A stretch of 46,781 nt of DNA from Sphaerobacter sp. (GTDB taxonomy: Bacteria; Chloroflexota; Chloroflexia; Thermomicrobiales; Thermomicrobiaceae), in NCBI RefSeq assembly GCF_019683595.1, contig NZ_JADGHZ010000007.1, forward strand, positions 1 through 46,781, read 5' to 3'. Below the pieces are notes generated by a model. It was not told the origin of the DNA and ran no database searches. It saw only the letters and a list, made by a program, of their open reading frames with translations. Position numbers and translations under genes: made by a program. Positions 1 through 9,143 of this stretch are shown piece after piece. Positions within the stretch are counted from its first letter, which is position 1. Each line of letters opens with the position of its first letter.

Positions 1-914
1 GGGGGTCTTATCCCCGCCGCCTCGGGGGGGGGCCAGGCGGGGCGGGTGAAGGGTGGGTCGGGGTAGTCGTAGAAGCCGTGGCCGGTCTTGATGCCAAGCC
101 GGCCGGCGCGCACCATCTCCTCCAGGAAGGCCGGCGGCCCGTCCTCGGGCCGGCCGGACTCCGCCGCGTAGTGCCGCTCGATGTCGGCGACCACGTCGAG
201 GCCGACGCGGTCCATCAGCCCGAAGGGGCCGAGCTGCGTGCCCATCGCCAGGCAGAAGAGGCGGTCCACCTCCTCCGGGGTCGCCAGACCCTCGGCAACC
301 ACACGCAGGCTCTCCCGCTTGATGGCGCGCCAGATCCGGTTGTAGATGAAGCCGGTGCTCTCGCCGCGCACGATGACCGGCACGAAGCCGACATCCCGCA
401 AAAAGGCTTCAACGCGGTCGATGACGGCCGGGTCGGTCTGCCCGCAGGTCATCAGCTCCACGCCGCTGCGCTGCCAGGGGAGGTTGTAGAAGTGGGTGTT
501 GAGGAGCCGCGACGGGTGTTGGGTGGCGTCCGCAAGCAGGCGACTTCGGAAGGATGAGCTGTTGGTGGCGAGGATCACGTCCCGCGGGGTGAGCGCCGAC
601 AGCTCACCGTACAGCGCCCGTTTGAGCTCCAGCCGCTCGGGAGCGCATTCGATGACGAGCCAGGCGCCCTGCACCGCCTCGGCCAGCGTCGCGACCGGTG
701 TGACGCGCTCGCTGATGGCGTCGGCGGGGCCGGAGAAGAAGCCCTCCTCGACCAACTGCGGGGCGTCGGCGGCGATGCGATCGCGCGCGGCGGTGAGCGC
801 GTCAGGTGCGGGATCGTAGAGGCGGACCGGGACGCCTCTCCCGGCCAGCGTCAGCGCGATCTGCCGGCCCATCGTTCCGGCGCCGATGATGGCGACCGTT
901 CCCCACTGTGCCAC
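1..914 (-). CDS. 3-hydroxyacyl-CoA dehydrogenase, C-terminus cut by window edge
   Basis: Predicted NAD-dependent 3-hydroxyacyl/3-hydroxybutyryl-CoA dehydrogenase, oxidising the 3-hydroxy group of acyl-CoA in beta-oxidation or butanoate metabolism in the cytoplasm. The start is a GTG at 914, chosen because a strong AGGAGG lies 6 bases upstream. The product opens with a Rossmann signature (IIGAGTMGRQIAL, about residues 9-21); a TNSSSF stretch, the ELMTCGQT region and a C-terminal GIKTGHGFYDYPD segment are typical of the family. The frame is open to base 1, so the last residues are missing, but about 304 codons are already near full family length (280-320). It is divergent from greA. Substrate chain length cannot be told from the sequence. 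Confidence 0.88.
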   Translation of the reverse strand, partial: MAQWGTVAIIGAGTMGRQIALTLAGRGVPVRLYDPAPDALTAARDRIAADAPQLVEEGFFSGPADAISERVTPVATLAEAVQGAWLVIECAPERLELKRALYGELSALTPRDVILATNSSSFRSRLLADATQHPSRLLNTHFYNLPWQRSGVELMTCGQTDPAVIDRVEAFLRDVGFVPVIVRGESTGFIYNRIWRAIKRESLRVVAEGLATPEEVDRLFCLAMGTQLGPFGLMDRVGLDVVADIERHYAAESGRPEDGPPAFLEEMVRAGRLGIKTGHGFYDYPDPPFTRPAWPPPEAAGIRP

Positions 915-1210
915 GTGTCACCTCCTTCCACCCCCGCCAGTGTCGCACGCAGGAGAGACTGCTCGCCAGACCCGGCCCTGCAAGCAGTCGCGTGTGGGAG
1001 GCCGGATCCCGGTGCGCGGCGGGAGCGCCGGGCCGCTGGCACACCGGTTGCAGCCGAGACGCTGGAGGTGTAAAGTTTTGCCTACGCGCCAGGGCAAGCG
1101 GTCCAACCGCCGGGGGTTGCGACGCCGGCGATTGGTATCGCTGCCTCTCATTTTGTAGACGTCAAGGCGAGTAAGCACGCAGATAGCGCGGGAAGCGAGC
1201 GAACGGGCTT
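915..1210. other. Divergent intergenic region before greA
   Basis: A 296-base spacer between the divergent dehydrogenase and greA. It must carry promoters for both directions, but I see no convincing -35/-10 pair. A weak TTGGTA ... TGTAGA arrangement lies near 1134-1160 on the plus strand. No RNA gene or further coding frame could be supported. Confidence 0.4.
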
Positions 1211-1684
1211 ATGCAGCGGGAGCGAATTCCCATCACCAAGGCAGGTCTTCAGGCGCTCCGGGAGGAGCTGGACGATCTCGTAAACCGGCGGCGTGTGGAG
1301 ATCGCGCAGGCGCTCCAGGCGGCGCGCGAGGAGGGGGACCTCCGCGAGAACGCCGGATACGACGCGGCCAAGCACGACCAGGCCTTCATCGAGGGGCGGA
1401 TCCGCGAGATCGAGGATATCCTGCGCCGCGCCGAGGTGATCGACGAGGCACCCAACGGCGATGCACGCGTCGTGCGGCTCGGTTCGACCGTGACGATTGA
1501 GATCGACGGCGCGCAGGAAACGTACACCATCGTCGGCGCCGTCGAGGCGAAGCCGTCAGCCGGCCGTATCTCCAACGAGTCCCCGTTCGGTCGTGCCCTC
1601 CTCGGGCACCGTGAGGGCGAGGAAGTCGAGATCCAGACGCCTGCGGCAGTGCTCCATGCGCGGATCATCACCGTGGAAGGCTGA
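1211..1684 (+). CDS. greA: Transcription elongation factor GreA
   Basis: GreA binds RNA polymerase through its C-terminal FKBP-like domain and inserts an N-terminal coiled coil into the secondary channel, stimulating cleavage of backtracked transcripts. The 157-residue product has the family's normal length. Residues 1-75 form the coiled coil with the conserved acidic tip context (REEGDLRENAGYDAAK, about 39-54) and a KHDQAFIEGRIREIE helix; the C-terminal half holds the SPFGRALLGHREGEEVEI segment. The ATG at 1211 has only a weak purine-rich upstream sequence. It overlaps the next gene by 29 bases if that gene starts at 1656, suggesting coupled translation. Function is secure from the motifs. 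Confidence 0.96.
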   Translation: MQRERIPITKAGLQALREELDDLVNRRRVEIAQALQAAREEGDLRENAGYDAAKHDQAFIEGRIREIEDILRRAEVIDEAPNGDARVVRLGSTVTIEIDGAQETYTIVGAVEAKPSAGRISNESPFGRALLGHREGEEVEIQTPAAVLHARIITVEG

Positions 1685-2195
1685 CGGGGCGGCCCAGCCG
1701 CCCAACCCCGGCGAGGGGCCGCAGACCGGCCCGGACCGCCTGGCGCGCTACCTCGCCGAGCACGGCGTCGACGCGGAAATCCTGTTCCCCGACCAACCGA
1801 CACCCACCGTCCCACTAGCGGCGGAGGCGCTGGGCGTACCCCCGGATCAGATCGTCAAGTCGCTCCTCTTCCAGGGCAAGGACGGGGACTGCGTGCTGGC
1901 GATCGTGCGTGGGACGGCGCGCGTCAGCCGCGCTCGGCTGGCCGCCGTGACCGGACTGCGCCAGCCGAAGCTGGCGCCGCCGCAAGTCGTGCGCGACCTC
2001 ACCGGCTACGAGCCGGGCGGCACCCCGCCGGTGGGACACCTCACACCGGTGCCGGTGGTGGTCGACCGCGCCGTGCTCGACGAAGCGGTCGTGTTCGGCG
2101 GGGGCGGCAGCGATCGCACCATGCTCCGTATCCGCCCGCACGACATCGTGCGGCTCACGCGTGCCGTGGTGGCTGACCTGTGTGACGAAATGTAA
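1656..2195 (+). CDS. YbaK/EbsC-type aminoacyl-tRNA deacylase
   Basis: Predicted trans-editing protein of the YbaK/ProX family, which hydrolyses mischarged aminoacyl-tRNAs such as Cys-tRNA(Pro). The domain runs from about residue 50 to the end. It contains the conserved lysine in QIVKSLLF (Lys68 with this start), followed by the AIVRGTARVSRARLAAVTG and GYEPGGTPPVGH segments that line the active site, and a C-terminal GGGGSDRTMLRI loop. The start is uncertain: ATG 1656 lies inside the greA end and lacks a good Shine-Dalgarno, while a CTG at 1740 would remove a proline-rich leader that looks unlike the family. It is probably co-transcribed with greA. The specific tRNA substrate cannot be assigned. 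Confidence 0.85.
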   Translation: MRGSSPWKADGAAQPPNPGEGPQTGPDRLARYLAEHGVDAEILFPDQPTPTVPLAAEALGVPPDQIVKSLLFQGKDGDCVLAIVRGTARVSRARLAAVTGLRQPKLAPPQVVRDLTGYEPGGTPPVGHLTPVPVVVDRAVLDEAVVFGGGGSDRTMLRIRPHDIVRLTRAVVADLCDEM

Positions 2196-2227
2196 TTCTA
2201 CGCTCGGTGCGCCGACACGCTCACCTA

Positions 2228-2256
2228 TCGACGATAATGGGAAGCACCGTTACAAT
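2228..2256 (+). promoter_or_regulatory. Candidate sigma-70 promoter for first CoxL gene
   Basis: A -35-like TCGACG (2228-2233) and a -10 TACAAT (2251-2256) are separated by exactly 17 bases, ending about 80 bases before the CoxL-like start. The -10 is close to consensus; the -35 is weak. Confidence 0.5.
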
Positions 2257-2336
2257 AGCCCCGCACCCGAATCGGCAGCGGAGGGCGCAGGCGAAGGCGC
2301 GGGCGAGCGCTGTCGTTGGGTAGGGAAGGAGCGGGT

Positions 2337-4601
2337 ATGGCGAGCTTGGTCATCAGCGAATATGTCGGCGCGCGGGTCCGGCGCAAAGAGGATCCGCGGC
2401 TCATTACGGGACGAGCCACCTACGTCGACGACCTCCGGCTCCCGGGCATGCTGCACGTCGCGATCGTCCGCAGCGTGTACGCCCATGCCCGGATCACCGG
2501 GATCGACACCTCGCAGGCCGCGGCGATGCCGGGCGTGTTCGGCGTCTACACGGCGGCCGATCTCCAGAAGGGGGCCGTCGAGGGGGCCTTCACCTCCCTG
2601 GCCACGGATCGGGTTCGCTATCTCGGCGAGCCGATCGCCGTCGTCGTCGCCGAGTCGGCGTACGCGGCGCGCGACGCGCGGGATGCGGTCGTGGTGGACT
2701 ACGAGCCGCTTCCGGTGGCGGCGAGCATTGAGGCGGCGATGGCCGAGGGCGCGCCGCAGCTCTACGACGACAAGCCTGGCAACATCGCGGTGGACGTAAC
2801 CCACACGCAGGGCGATGTCGCCGGCGCGTTCGAGCGCGCGCCCGTGGTGGTCAAGCAGCGCATCGTCAGCCAGCGGCTTTCGGGCGTGCCCATGGAGCCG
2901 CGCGCTGTGGCGGCGGCGCCCGATCCGTCCACGGGCGGTGTGACCGTCTGGTCCTCGACCCAGGCGCCGCACTGGAACCGGAAGGCGATCGCCGGGGTGC
3001 TCGGGCTGGGCCTGAGCCAGGTACGGATCATCGCGCCCGAGGTCGGCGGCGGCTTCGGCGTTAAGATCGGGCCGTACCCGGAAGACTTCATCCTCGCCGT
3101 CCTGACCCGGATCATCAACCGGCCCGTCAAGTGGATCGAGACCCGCAGCGAGAACTTCCAGGTAACCAACCACGGCCGGGCGCAGATCGCGGACATTGAG
3201 GTCGCGGCCGAGAAGAACGGGAAGATCCTCGCCTACCGCATGACGGTCATGCAGGACCAGGGGGCCGACGCGCGCGGCGCCTACCTGGCGCCCACCACCA
3301 CCTCGATGGCCGTCGGCTGCTACGACATCCCGGCCATCGAGACGCGTGCGATGGGCATCCTGACCAACACCATGCCGGTCAGCGCCTACCGCGGTGCCGG
3401 GCGCCCGGAGGCGGCCTACTACATCGAGCGGGCCATCGACCTGGTGGCCGACGCCACCGGGCTGGATCCGGCCGAGGTCCGGCGGGTCAACTTCATCCCG
3501 CCCGACAAGTTCCCGGTCACGACCGTCACGGGCGAGCGCTACGACTCCGGCGATTACGCCAAGGCGCTGAACAAGGCGCTCGACGTATCGGGCTACCAGC
3601 AGCTCCGGCAGAAGCAGGCGGAAGCCCGCAAGCAGGGGCGGTACATCGGGATCGGCCTCGCCTCGTACGTCGAGATCTGCGGCTTCGGCCCCTTCGAAAG
3701 CTCGCACGTCCGCGTCGAGCCGACCGGCTCGGTCTCGGTCTACACCGGCATCTCGCCCCACGGTCAGGGGCAGGAGACGACCTTTGCCCAGATCATCGCC
3801 GACAACCTCGGCGCGGACTTCGATCAGGTGGTCGTCCACCACGGTGACACCAGCAACACGCCCGAGGGCAACGGCACGATGGGTAGCCGCGGGCTGGCCG
3901 TCGGCGGCGGCGCGCTCATGCTCTCCGTCGAGCAGATCCGCGAGAAGGCGTTCAAGATCGCGGCGCACCTGCTGGAGGCCTCGGTCGACGACATCGAGCT
4001 GGCGGACGGCAAGTATCGGGTCAAGGGGTCGGACCGCGGCGTGACCCTGGCCGAGATCGCCGGGGCGGCCTACGGCGGCAAGATTCCGGAGGACATGGAG
4101 CCGGGCCTGGAGGCGACCAACTTCTTCAAGCCCGCGGACGAGACCTTCCCCTTCGGCACGCATGTCGCCGTCGTCGAGGTCTTCCCCGACACCGGCGAGG
4201 TCAAGCTGCTGGACTACTACTCGGTGGACGACTGCGGCGTGCGCATCAGCCCGATGCTGGTCGAGGGTCAGGTTCACGGCGGGTTGGCGCAGGGCATCGG
4301 CCAGGCGCTCTGGGAAGAAATCCGCTACGACGAGAACGGCCAGATCCTGACCGGCACCCTGATGGACTACGCCGTCCCGAAGGCCAGTTACTTCCCGACC
4401 TTCAACACCGACGCGACCGTGACCCCGACGCCGATCAACCCGCTCGGTGCCAAGGGGATCGGTGAGGCGGCGACGATCGGCTCGACCCCGGCGGTGGCCA
4501 ACGCGGTCATCGACGCGCTCGAGCCCTTCGGCATCACCCACCTCGACATCCCCTTCAGCGCCGAGAAGGTCTGGACGGCCATCCGCCAGAGCGGCAAGTA
4601 A
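2337..4601 (+). CDS. Form II CoxL-like molybdopterin-binding subunit (copy 1)
   Basis: Large subunit of a xanthine dehydrogenase/CO dehydrogenase family molybdenum hydroxylase, holding the Mo-cytosine-dinucleotide active site. ATG 2337 is preceded by AAGGAG at about 5-6 bases. The 754-residue product starts with the conserved VGARVRRKEDPRLITGRATYVDD segment. It carries the GGGFGVK cofactor loop, the AYRGAGR active-site loop (residues 350-356) that marks form II or BMS-type enzymes rather than the AYXCSFR of true form I CO dehydrogenase, and the GAKGIGEAATIG loop with the presumed catalytic Glu710. Neither the FAD (CoxM) nor the 2Fe-2S (CoxS) partner lies nearby. The true substrate could be an aldehyde, purine or other heterocycle rather than CO. 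Confidence 0.9.
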   Translation: MASLVISEYVGARVRRKEDPRLITGRATYVDDLRLPGMLHVAIVRSVYAHARITGIDTSQAAAMPGVFGVYTAADLQKGAVEGAFTSLATDRVRYLGEPIAVVVAESAYAARDARDAVVVDYEPLPVAASIEAAMAEGAPQLYDDKPGNIAVDVTHTQGDVAGAFERAPVVVKQRIVSQRLSGVPMEPRAVAAAPDPSTGGVTVWSSTQAPHWNRKAIAGVLGLGLSQVRIIAPEVGGGFGVKIGPYPEDFILAVLTRIINRPVKWIETRSENFQVTNHGRAQIADIEVAAEKNGKILAYRMTVMQDQGADARGAYLAPTTTSMAVGCYDIPAIETRAMGILTNTMPVSAYRGAGRPEAAYYIERAIDLVADATGLDPAEVRRVNFIPPDKFPVTTVTGERYDSGDYAKALNKALDVSGYQQLRQKQAEARKQGRYIGIGLASYVEICGFGPFESSHVRVEPTGSVSVYTGISPHGQGQETTFAQIIADNLGADFDQVVVHHGDTSNTPEGNGTMGSRGLAVGGGALMLSVEQIREKAFKIAAHLLEASVDDIELADGKYRVKGSDRGVTLAEIAGAAYGGKIPEDMEPGLEATNFFKPADETFPFGTHVAVVEVFPDTGEVKLLDYYSVDDCGVRISPMLVEGQVHGGLAQGIGQALWEEIRYDENGQILTGTLMDYAVPKASYFPTFNTDATVTPTPINPLGAKGIGEAATIGSTPAVANAVIDALEPFGITHLDIPFSAEKVWTAIRQSGK

Positions 4602-4624
4602 TCCTCACACTCGGGAAGGGGCAT

Positions 4625-4653
4625 CGACGGGGAGGGCATTGCCCTCCCCGTCG
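4625..4653 (+). terminator. Hairpin terminator between the two CoxL genes
   Basis: Perfect 14-base arms (CGACGGGGAGGGCA and its complement) around a single central T, followed by CACCTTT. The stem sits 23 bases after the first CoxL stop and suggests the two copies are at least partly independent transcripts. Confidence 0.6.
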
Positions 4654-4762
4654 CACCTTTCCGGCCCGCAGCATCGCTGGCATGCCTCCTGCTGACCACC
4701 CTGTCTCAACGCATCCCAATCGACCCAGAAAGAGGCGGACGACACCGAAAAGGGGGCCGCGC

Positions 4763-7081
4763 ATGGTGCTCAGCAGGCTTGTCGGCGCGCGCGTGCGCCG
4801 GAAGGAAGACCCACGCCTCATCACGGGGCGTGCTACCTACGTTGACGACGTGCGCATTCCGGGGATGCTCCACCTCGCGTTCGTGCGCAGTCCCCACCCA
4901 CATGCGCGCATCCGGAGCATCAACGTGGATCAGGCGCGCGCGATGCCCGGCGTCGTTGCCGTCATCACCGGGCAGGACCTCCGCGGCATCCTCAAGCCGA
5001 CCGATGAGATCGGCGGTGAGGGCGAGGACGCAGGAACGGTGCAGGAGGGCGCCAGGTCGCCCCAGGCCTTCCCCATGGCGGTCGACCGCGTGCGCCATGT
5101 CGGCGAGGCCGTGGTGGCGGTGGTGGCCGAGAGCGACTACCAGGCGCGGGATGCGGTCGACGCCGTGCAGGTGGACTACGAGCCGCTCCCGGCCGTGATC
5201 GATCCCGAAGCGGCCATGCAGGACGGCGCGCCGCAGCTCTGGGACGAACTGCCCAACAACATCGCCATGCGCTACGACCGCACGCGGGGCGACGTGGATG
5301 CCGCCTTCCAGAGCGCGGACGTGGTCATCAAGCAGCGGATGATCAACCAGCGGCTGGCCGGGATTCCGATGGAACCGCGGGGCGTCGTGGCGGCGCCGGA
5401 CCCCGCGACCGGCGGCGTCACCGTCTGGTCCTCGACCCAGGCGCCGCACTGGAACCGCAACGACATCGCCAAGGACCTGGGGCTCGGGCAGAACCAGGTG
5501 CGGGTCATCGCGCCGCAGGTGGGCGGCGGCTTCGGCGTCAAGATCGGCGCCTACGCTGAGGACTTCATTCTCTCCGGTATCGCCTACCACCTCCAGCGGC
5601 CGGTGAAGTGGATCGAGACGCGCAGCGAGAACCTGATGGCGACTCACCAGGGTCGTGCCCAGATCGCCGACATCGAGGTCGCGGCCGACGGACGGGGCAA
5701 GATCCTCGCCTACCGCATGAACCTGATCCAGGATCAGGGCGCCTTCCCCAAGGACACCTCCCTCGGCGTCCTGACGTCGCTGGTGGTGGTCGGCTGCTAC
5801 GACATCCCGGCGATCGACCTCCACATCCGTGGTGTCTGCACCAACACCATGGACGTCGGCGCCTACCGCGGCGCCGGGCGACCGGAGGCGGCCTACTACA
5901 TCGAGCGGGTCATCGACCTGATAGCCGACCGGACGGGGCTGGACCCGGCCGAGGTGCGGCGGGTCAACTTCATCCCGCCCGAGAAGTTCCCGTACACAAC
6001 GATCGTGGGCGAGGTCTACGACAGCGGGGACTACAAGAAGGCGCTGGACAAGGCCCTGGAACTGTCGGGGTACCAGCAGCTCCGCCAGGAGCAGGCGGCG
6101 GCGCGCCAGCAGGGCCGCTACCTCGGGATCGGCCTGTCGTCCTACGTCGAGATCTGCGGTTTCGGCCCCTGGGAGAGCGCCACCCTGCGGGTCGAGCCCA
6201 GCGGCGCCGTGACGGTCTACAGCGGCATCTGCCCCCAGGGGCAGGGCCAGGAGACCGTCTTCGCGCAGATGGTCGCCGACTACCTGGGCGCCGACTTCGA
6301 CCAGATCACCGTCCAGTTCGGCGACACGGCGACGGCCCCCCAGGGTAACGGCACGATGGGGAGCCGCGGGCTGGCCGTCGGCGGTGGGGCGCTCATGCTC
6401 AGCATCGAGAAGATCCGCGAGAAGCTCAAGCAGATCGCGGCCACCATGCTGGAGGCGTCGGTCGACGACATCGAGCTGGCGGACGGCCGGTGGAGGGTCA
6501 AGGGTGCGCCGGACCGGTCGGTCACCCTGGCGCAGATCGCGGCCGAGGCCTACGGCGGCAGCCTCCCGGCCGATCTCGCCCCGGGCCTGGAGACGACCGA
6601 CTTCTTCCGGCCGGAGGATGAGACCTTCCCCTTCGGCACCCATGTCGCCGTGGTCGAGCTCATGCCGGACACCGGCGAGGTGAAGCTCCTTCGCTACGTC
6701 TCAGTCGACGACTGCGGCGTCATCATGAACCCGATGCTGGTTGAGGGCCAGGTCCACGGCGGGCTGGCGCAGGGGATCGCCCAGGCGCTGCTGGAGGAGG
6801 TGCGCTACGACGAGAACGGTCAGCTCCTGACCGGCACCCTGCTGGACTACGCCGTCCCCAAGGCGACGCACCTCCCGGTGTTCGAGACGGCCCACACCGA
6901 GACGCCCACGCACCTGAACCCCATGGGCGCCAAGGGGATCGGCGAGGCGGCGACGATCGGCTCGACGCCGGCAGTGGCCAACGCCGTGATCGACGCCCTG
7001 GAGCCGCTCGGCATCACCCACCTCGACATGCCCTACACCCCGGAGAAGATCCGCACCGTCTTCCAGGAAGCGAGGCCGTAG
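4763..7081 (+). CDS. Form II CoxL-like molybdopterin-binding subunit (copy 2)
   Basis: Tandem paralogue of the preceding gene, nearly colinear with it throughout. The chosen ATG 4763 begins MVLSRLVGARVRRKEDP, matching the other copy; an in-frame ATG at 4682 would add a basic, proline-rich leader with no counterpart. The product has 772 residues, with GGGFGVK, AYRGAGR (367-373) and KGIGEAATIG (presumed catalytic Glu728). It differs by a charged insert of about 20 residues (IGGEGEDAGTVQEGAR region, residues 80-105) and by divergence in the segment just before AYRGAGR, which lines the substrate channel in this family. That suggests a different substrate. No small or medium subunit is adjacent, and a terminator follows at 7125. 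Confidence 0.9.
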   Translation: MVLSRLVGARVRRKEDPRLITGRATYVDDVRIPGMLHLAFVRSPHPHARIRSINVDQARAMPGVVAVITGQDLRGILKPTDEIGGEGEDAGTVQEGARSPQAFPMAVDRVRHVGEAVVAVVAESDYQARDAVDAVQVDYEPLPAVIDPEAAMQDGAPQLWDELPNNIAMRYDRTRGDVDAAFQSADVVIKQRMINQRLAGIPMEPRGVVAAPDPATGGVTVWSSTQAPHWNRNDIAKDLGLGQNQVRVIAPQVGGGFGVKIGAYAEDFILSGIAYHLQRPVKWIETRSENLMATHQGRAQIADIEVAADGRGKILAYRMNLIQDQGAFPKDTSLGVLTSLVVVGCYDIPAIDLHIRGVCTNTMDVGAYRGAGRPEAAYYIERVIDLIADRTGLDPAEVRRVNFIPPEKFPYTTIVGEVYDSGDYKKALDKALELSGYQQLRQEQAAARQQGRYLGIGLSSYVEICGFGPWESATLRVEPSGAVTVYSGICPQGQGQETVFAQMVADYLGADFDQITVQFGDTATAPQGNGTMGSRGLAVGGGALMLSIEKIREKLKQIAATMLEASVDDIELADGRWRVKGAPDRSVTLAQIAAEAYGGSLPADLAPGLETTDFFRPEDETFPFGTHVAVVELMPDTGEVKLLRYVSVDDCGVIMNPMLVEGQVHGGLAQGIAQALLEEVRYDENGQLLTGTLLDYAVPKATHLPVFETAHTETPTHLNPMGAKGIGEAATIGSTPAVANAVIDALEPLGITHLDMPYTPEKIRTVFQEARP

Positions 7082-7124
7082 CCGTCCACGCCGACGGATA
7101 GCCACTCCAATCGTCCGATGCGAC

Positions 7125-7152
7125 GCGGCCGAGCCGAACCCGGCTCGGCCGC
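7125..7152. terminator. Bidirectional terminator between convergent genes
   Basis: Perfect 12-base GC-rich stem (GCGGCCGAGCCG, loop AACC, complement) between the end of CoxL copy 2 (+) and the end of the ABC permease (-). There is no clear U-tract on either strand. Confidence 0.55.
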
Positions 7153-7193
7153 CGGCTGACGTCCACTCCAGCCTGTGGGCAGCGCGTGCTTTC

Positions 7194-8093
7194 CTAGGCG
7201 CGGCTCGTTCGGGGATCCAACACATCGCGCAATCCATCCCCGAGCAGGTTGAATCCCATGACGACGAGGAAGATGGCCAGTCCGGGGAACGTCGCGATAT
7301 GAGGGGCATCGCGAAGCCAACCGCGACCCGCGTTGACCATCTGCCCCCACTCCGGATTCGGCGGCTGAATCCCGAGCCCAAGGAACGAGAGAATCGAGGC
7401 AGAGAGGATCGATGTTCCGAGCTGCAGCGTCGAGTAGACGACGATGGGGTTCAAGCAGTTCGGAAGAATGTGCCGGAACAGGATGCGGGAGTCTCCACTC
7501 CCCAGCGCGCGCGTTGCCTCAACAAACTCCTTCTCTTTGATCGAGAGCGTCGTCGACCGCACCAGCCGAGCGTAGGTCGGGATCGAGTTGATCCCGACCG
7601 CGATCATGACGTTGAACAGACTCGGACCAAGGACGGCGATGACGGCGATGGCCAGAACGACGCTGGGAAATGCGAGCAGGATATCCATGATCCGCATGAG
7701 CAGGTTGTCAAGCCGTCGGTAGAAGCCCGCTGCCAGGCCGATGCACGTACCACAGGTGGCGCCGATGCTCGTGGCAAGGACTCCCACGAGGAGTGACACC
7801 CTGCTGCCCACGATGATGCGAGACAGGATGTCCCTCCCGAAGTCGTCTGTCCCGAGCCAGTGGGCTGCCGAAGGTGGCTGGAGCTGTGCCGGGAGGTCTT
7901 GCGCGATCGGGTCGTACGGCGCGAGCCACGGAGCGAATATCGCCATGATGAGGAAGATGGCGATGATGACCAGGCCGACCATGGCCAGTCGGTTCCGGCT
8001 GAATCGGCGCACAAAGCGTGCGATTCGGGCCCCGGCAAGGGGTGAAACGCCCGGAGCGTCAAAGCCGCTGCGAGGGAGCGCTTGATCACGCAT
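7194..8093 (-). CDS. Peptide-type ABC transporter permease (DppC/OppC family)
   Basis: Second inner-membrane permease of an oligopeptide/dipeptide/opine-type ABC importer. The product from ATG 8093 has 299 residues. A cytoplasmic N-terminus is followed by a first membrane helix (LAMVGLVIIAIFLIMAIFAPW), the family's periplasmic APYDP...HWLGTDDFGRDILSR segment, and about five more helices. The conserved cytoplasmic EAA loop reads EFVEATRALGSGDSRILFRHILPN. ATG 8093 overlaps the stop of the upstream permease (8086) by 8 bases, indicating coupled translation; a further ATG upstream at 8120 is less likely. It is the last gene of a minus-strand operon closed by the 7125-7152 hairpin. No ATPase subunit is encoded in the cluster. 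Confidence 0.92.
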   Translation of the reverse strand: MRDQALPRSGFDAPGVSPLAGARIARFVRRFSRNRLAMVGLVIIAIFLIMAIFAPWLAPYDPIAQDLPAQLQPPSAAHWLGTDDFGRDILSRIIVGSRVSLLVGVLATSIGATCGTCIGLAAGFYRRLDNLLMRIMDILLAFPSVVLAIAVIAVLGPSLFNVMIAVGINSIPTYARLVRSTTLSIKEKEFVEATRALGSGDSRILFRHILPNCLNPIVVYSTLQLGTSILSASILSFLGLGIQPPNPEWGQMVNAGRGWLRDAPHIATFPGLAIFLVVMGFNLLGDGLRDVLDPRTSRA

Positions 8094-9027
8094 AGGAAAT
8101 CCTCGGATCCAGCCATGCATAGAGCACGTCGACGATCAAGTTGATCATCGTAAAGATCATGGCCACCATGAGCACAACCCCCTGGATCACGGGGTAGTCG
8201 CGCTGGTTGATGGCCGTGATGGCGAGGCGCCCCACGCCCGGCAGGGCAAAGATCGTCTCCGTCACCACCGCGCCGCCGAGGAGGAAGCCGTACTGCAGAC
8301 CCACGAAGGTCACAACGGGCAAGAGCGCGTTTCGCAGCGCATGGCGGATGATCACCCGGCGCTCCTCGAGCCCCTTGGCGCGAGCGACCGTGACGTACTC
8401 CCGGTCAAGCACTTCGAGCATGGAGGATCGCGTGAGGCGCGCGATCAGGGCGATCGGCGTGAGCGCCAGCGTGATGCAGGGCAGCACGTACGCCTTCATG
8501 CCCTCCAACGTCCAGATGGGGCCGTGGAGTCCGCCGACGGGTAGCCACTGCAGCCTGATGGAGAAGAGCAGGATCGCCATGATGGCGAACCAGAAGAGTG
8601 GCATGGATACGCCACCGATCGCGAACAACGTGGCGAGTGTATCCACGGCGGAGTACTTCCGTGCCGCAGAGATAACCCCGAGCGGAATGCCGATCGCGAC
8701 CGCGATGATGACCGAGATCGTGGCGATCTTCAGCGTGACTGGCAGCCGATCTCGAATCTCCCTGACAACCGGCTGGCGCGTGAGCAGGGAGCGTCCGAGA
8801 TCCCCCCGAACGGCGCCGGTGAGGAACTTCCAGTACTGAACGAGAATCGGCTGATCCAGGCCCAACTGCTGGCGTACCTCATCAACCCGCTGCTGAGGCG
8901 CATCGGGGCCGACGATCTGCCGGACCGGATCGCCGGGCGTCAGCCGGGTGATCGAGAACACCAGCAGGGAGACGCCGAGCAGCGTGGGGATGAGCGTCAG
9001 CAGGCGGCGAATAATGTAGGCAGTCAT
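8086..9027 (-). CDS. Peptide-type ABC transporter permease (DppB/OppB family)
   Basis: First permease of the same importer. ATG 9027 gives 313 residues starting MTAYIIRRLLTLIPTLLGVSLLVF, the standard DppB first helix, followed by the conserved RLTPGDPV segment. The frame is open further upstream, but that extension (to 9228) overlaps the neighbouring amidohydrolase gene and is non-membrane, so I reject it. The EAA loop reads EYVTVARAKGLEERRVIIRHALRN, and helices follow to the RISYA end. The family forms a heterodimeric channel with DppC. It lies 116 bases after the amidohydrolase stop, with which it is probably co-transcribed. Confidence 0.92.
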   Translation of the reverse strand: MTAYIIRRLLTLIPTLLGVSLLVFSITRLTPGDPVRQIVGPDAPQQRVDEVRQQLGLDQPILVQYWKFLTGAVRGDLGRSLLTRQPVVREIRDRLPVTLKIATISVIIAVAIGIPLGVISAARKYSAVDTLATLFAIGGVSMPLFWFAIMAILLFSIRLQWLPVGGLHGPIWTLEGMKAYVLPCITLALTPIALIARLTRSSMLEVLDREYVTVARAKGLEERRVIIRHALRNALLPVVTFVGLQYGFLLGGAVVTETIFALPGVGRLAITAINQRDYPVIQGVVLMVAMIFTMINLIVDVLYAWLDPRISYA

Positions 9028-9143
9028 CGAACCTCGTTCGGCCGGAGTGGTGCGGGGGCACACCGTCCACCGCACCCGCTCCGACATGGGCGCGGCAAAC
9101 CCAGCAGACCGGGTTCGCCGCGCCTGGACAGTGGCCGATTCCG

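Noticed and set aside
2250-4541. 763-codon open frame on the minus strand opposite the first CoxL gene
   Set aside because: It is a GC-driven mirror of the CoxL gene. The translation is rich in Arg/Asp/Gly with no domain, while the plus strand has strong family motifs.
4682-4762. N-terminal extension of the second CoxL gene from ATG 4682
   Set aside because: The added residues are proline/arginine-rich and have no counterpart in the first copy.
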